The position numbers and the translations under genes are program-made. The notes beneath the pieces are model-generated. The model was not told where the DNA came from. It ran no database searches and worked only from the letters and a program-made list of their open reading frames with translations. From the NCBI GenBank assembly GCA_937872125.1, contig CALMNY010000088.1:1-6317 (forward strand): a stretch of 6,317 bases of DNA. The letters are read 5' to 3'. This DNA is from an uncultured Candidatus Competibacteraceae bacterium (GTDB lineage: Bacteria > Pseudomonadota > Gammaproteobacteria > Competibacterales > Competibacteraceae). Positions 5,968 to 6,317 of this stretch are shown piece by piece (the stretch's first letter is position 1; every line of letters starts with the position of its first letter).

Positions 5968-6317
5968 TTACTTGACCTTGAGCAGGTCTTCGACGCTGGC
6001 GCGCTCCTCGCGCAGCTCTTGCTCGGTCGCCTTCATCTTCTCGCGGCTGAATTCGTCAACCGGCAGGCCCTGCACGATCTGGTAGTCGCCGTTCTTGCAA
6101 ACGCACGGATACGAGTAGATCACGCCTTCGCCGATGCCGTAGGAGCCGTCGGACGGGACGGACATGCTGACCCAGTCGCCGTCCGGGGTACCCAGCGCCC
6201 AGTCGCGCATGTGGTCAATGGCCGAGGAGGCGGCGGAAGCAGCGGAGGACGCGCCGCGCGCCTTGCTGATCGCCGCGCCGCGCTGCTGCACGTCGGGGAT
6301 GAAGGTGTCGCGGTACC
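5968..6317 (-). CDS. mdh: Malate dehydrogenase, C-terminal part (runs off the window end)
   Basis: The visible 116 or so codons are the last third of an NAD-dependent malate dehydrogenase (family length about 325-330), which interconverts malate and oxaloacetate in the TCA cycle in the cytoplasm. Recognisable stretches in order are [15 protein letters not shown] at the window edge, then [66 protein letters not shown] and the final helix [16 protein letters not shown], ending LKVK. This matches the proteobacterial LDH/MDH-superfamily enzyme typified by Burkholderia-type Mdh rather than E. coli Mdh. The catalytic histidine, substrate arginines and NAD fold lie outside the window. The frame is open through base 6317. 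prpE follows 130 bases downstream on the same strand. Confidence 0.92.
   Translation of the reverse strand, partial: YRDTFIPDVQQRGAAISKARGASSAASAASSAIDHMRDWALGTPDGDWVSMSVPSDGSYGIGEGVIYSYPCVCKNGDYQIVQGLPVDEFSREKMKATEQELREERASVEDLLKVK

Overview
The window reads as a GC-rich proteobacterial chromosome (probably gamma- or beta-; the sequence alone does not settle it). The best taxonomic hints are a proteobacterial-type NAD malate dehydrogenase and a PrpE-type propionyl-CoA synthetase. It has two converging halves. The left half (about 1-1850, + strand) is accessory DNA, and the right half (about 1963-6317, - strand) carries a small Fic/methyltransferase pair followed by core carbon-metabolism genes.

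Left half: 72-758 encodes only the C-terminal target-recognition part of a Type ISP restriction-modification enzyme, with no helicase, nuclease or methyltransferase part before it. Thirteen bases later comes a compact HigB/HigA-type toxin-antitoxin pair (772-1131 and 1131-1469), toxin first, the two genes sharing one base. Next is a stretch of about 490 bases without a convincing protein gene (1470-1962). It contains a 77-nt tRNA-shaped element (1678-1754) with a perfect 7-bp acceptor-like stem, a D-arm-like hairpin and a TTCGAAT T-arm. In place of an anticodon arm it has a short GCAA-capped hairpin, and it has no 3' CCA. This is the most unusual object in the window and resembles the tRNA-mimic module of bacterial Y RNAs (YrlA class).

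Right half, read on the - strand from high to low coordinates: the 3' part of mdh (5968 to beyond 6317); a 130-base gap with a hairpin after mdh and a TATAAT box before prpE; prpE (3945-5837); a textbook Rho-independent terminator (3842-3873); a class I SAM-dependent methyltransferase (3037-3792); and, 21 bases on, a Fic-family protein with an intact AMPylation motif and its own N-terminal inhibitory helix motif (1963-3015).

Functionally, prpE activates propionate to propionyl-CoA and mdh is the malate/oxaloacetate step of the TCA cycle, so their adjacency fits short-chain fatty acid use. The Fic protein and methyltransferase probably form a two-gene unit of unknown target. The RM remnant and toxin-antitoxin pair look like the edge of a defence or mobile island; this last point is inference.
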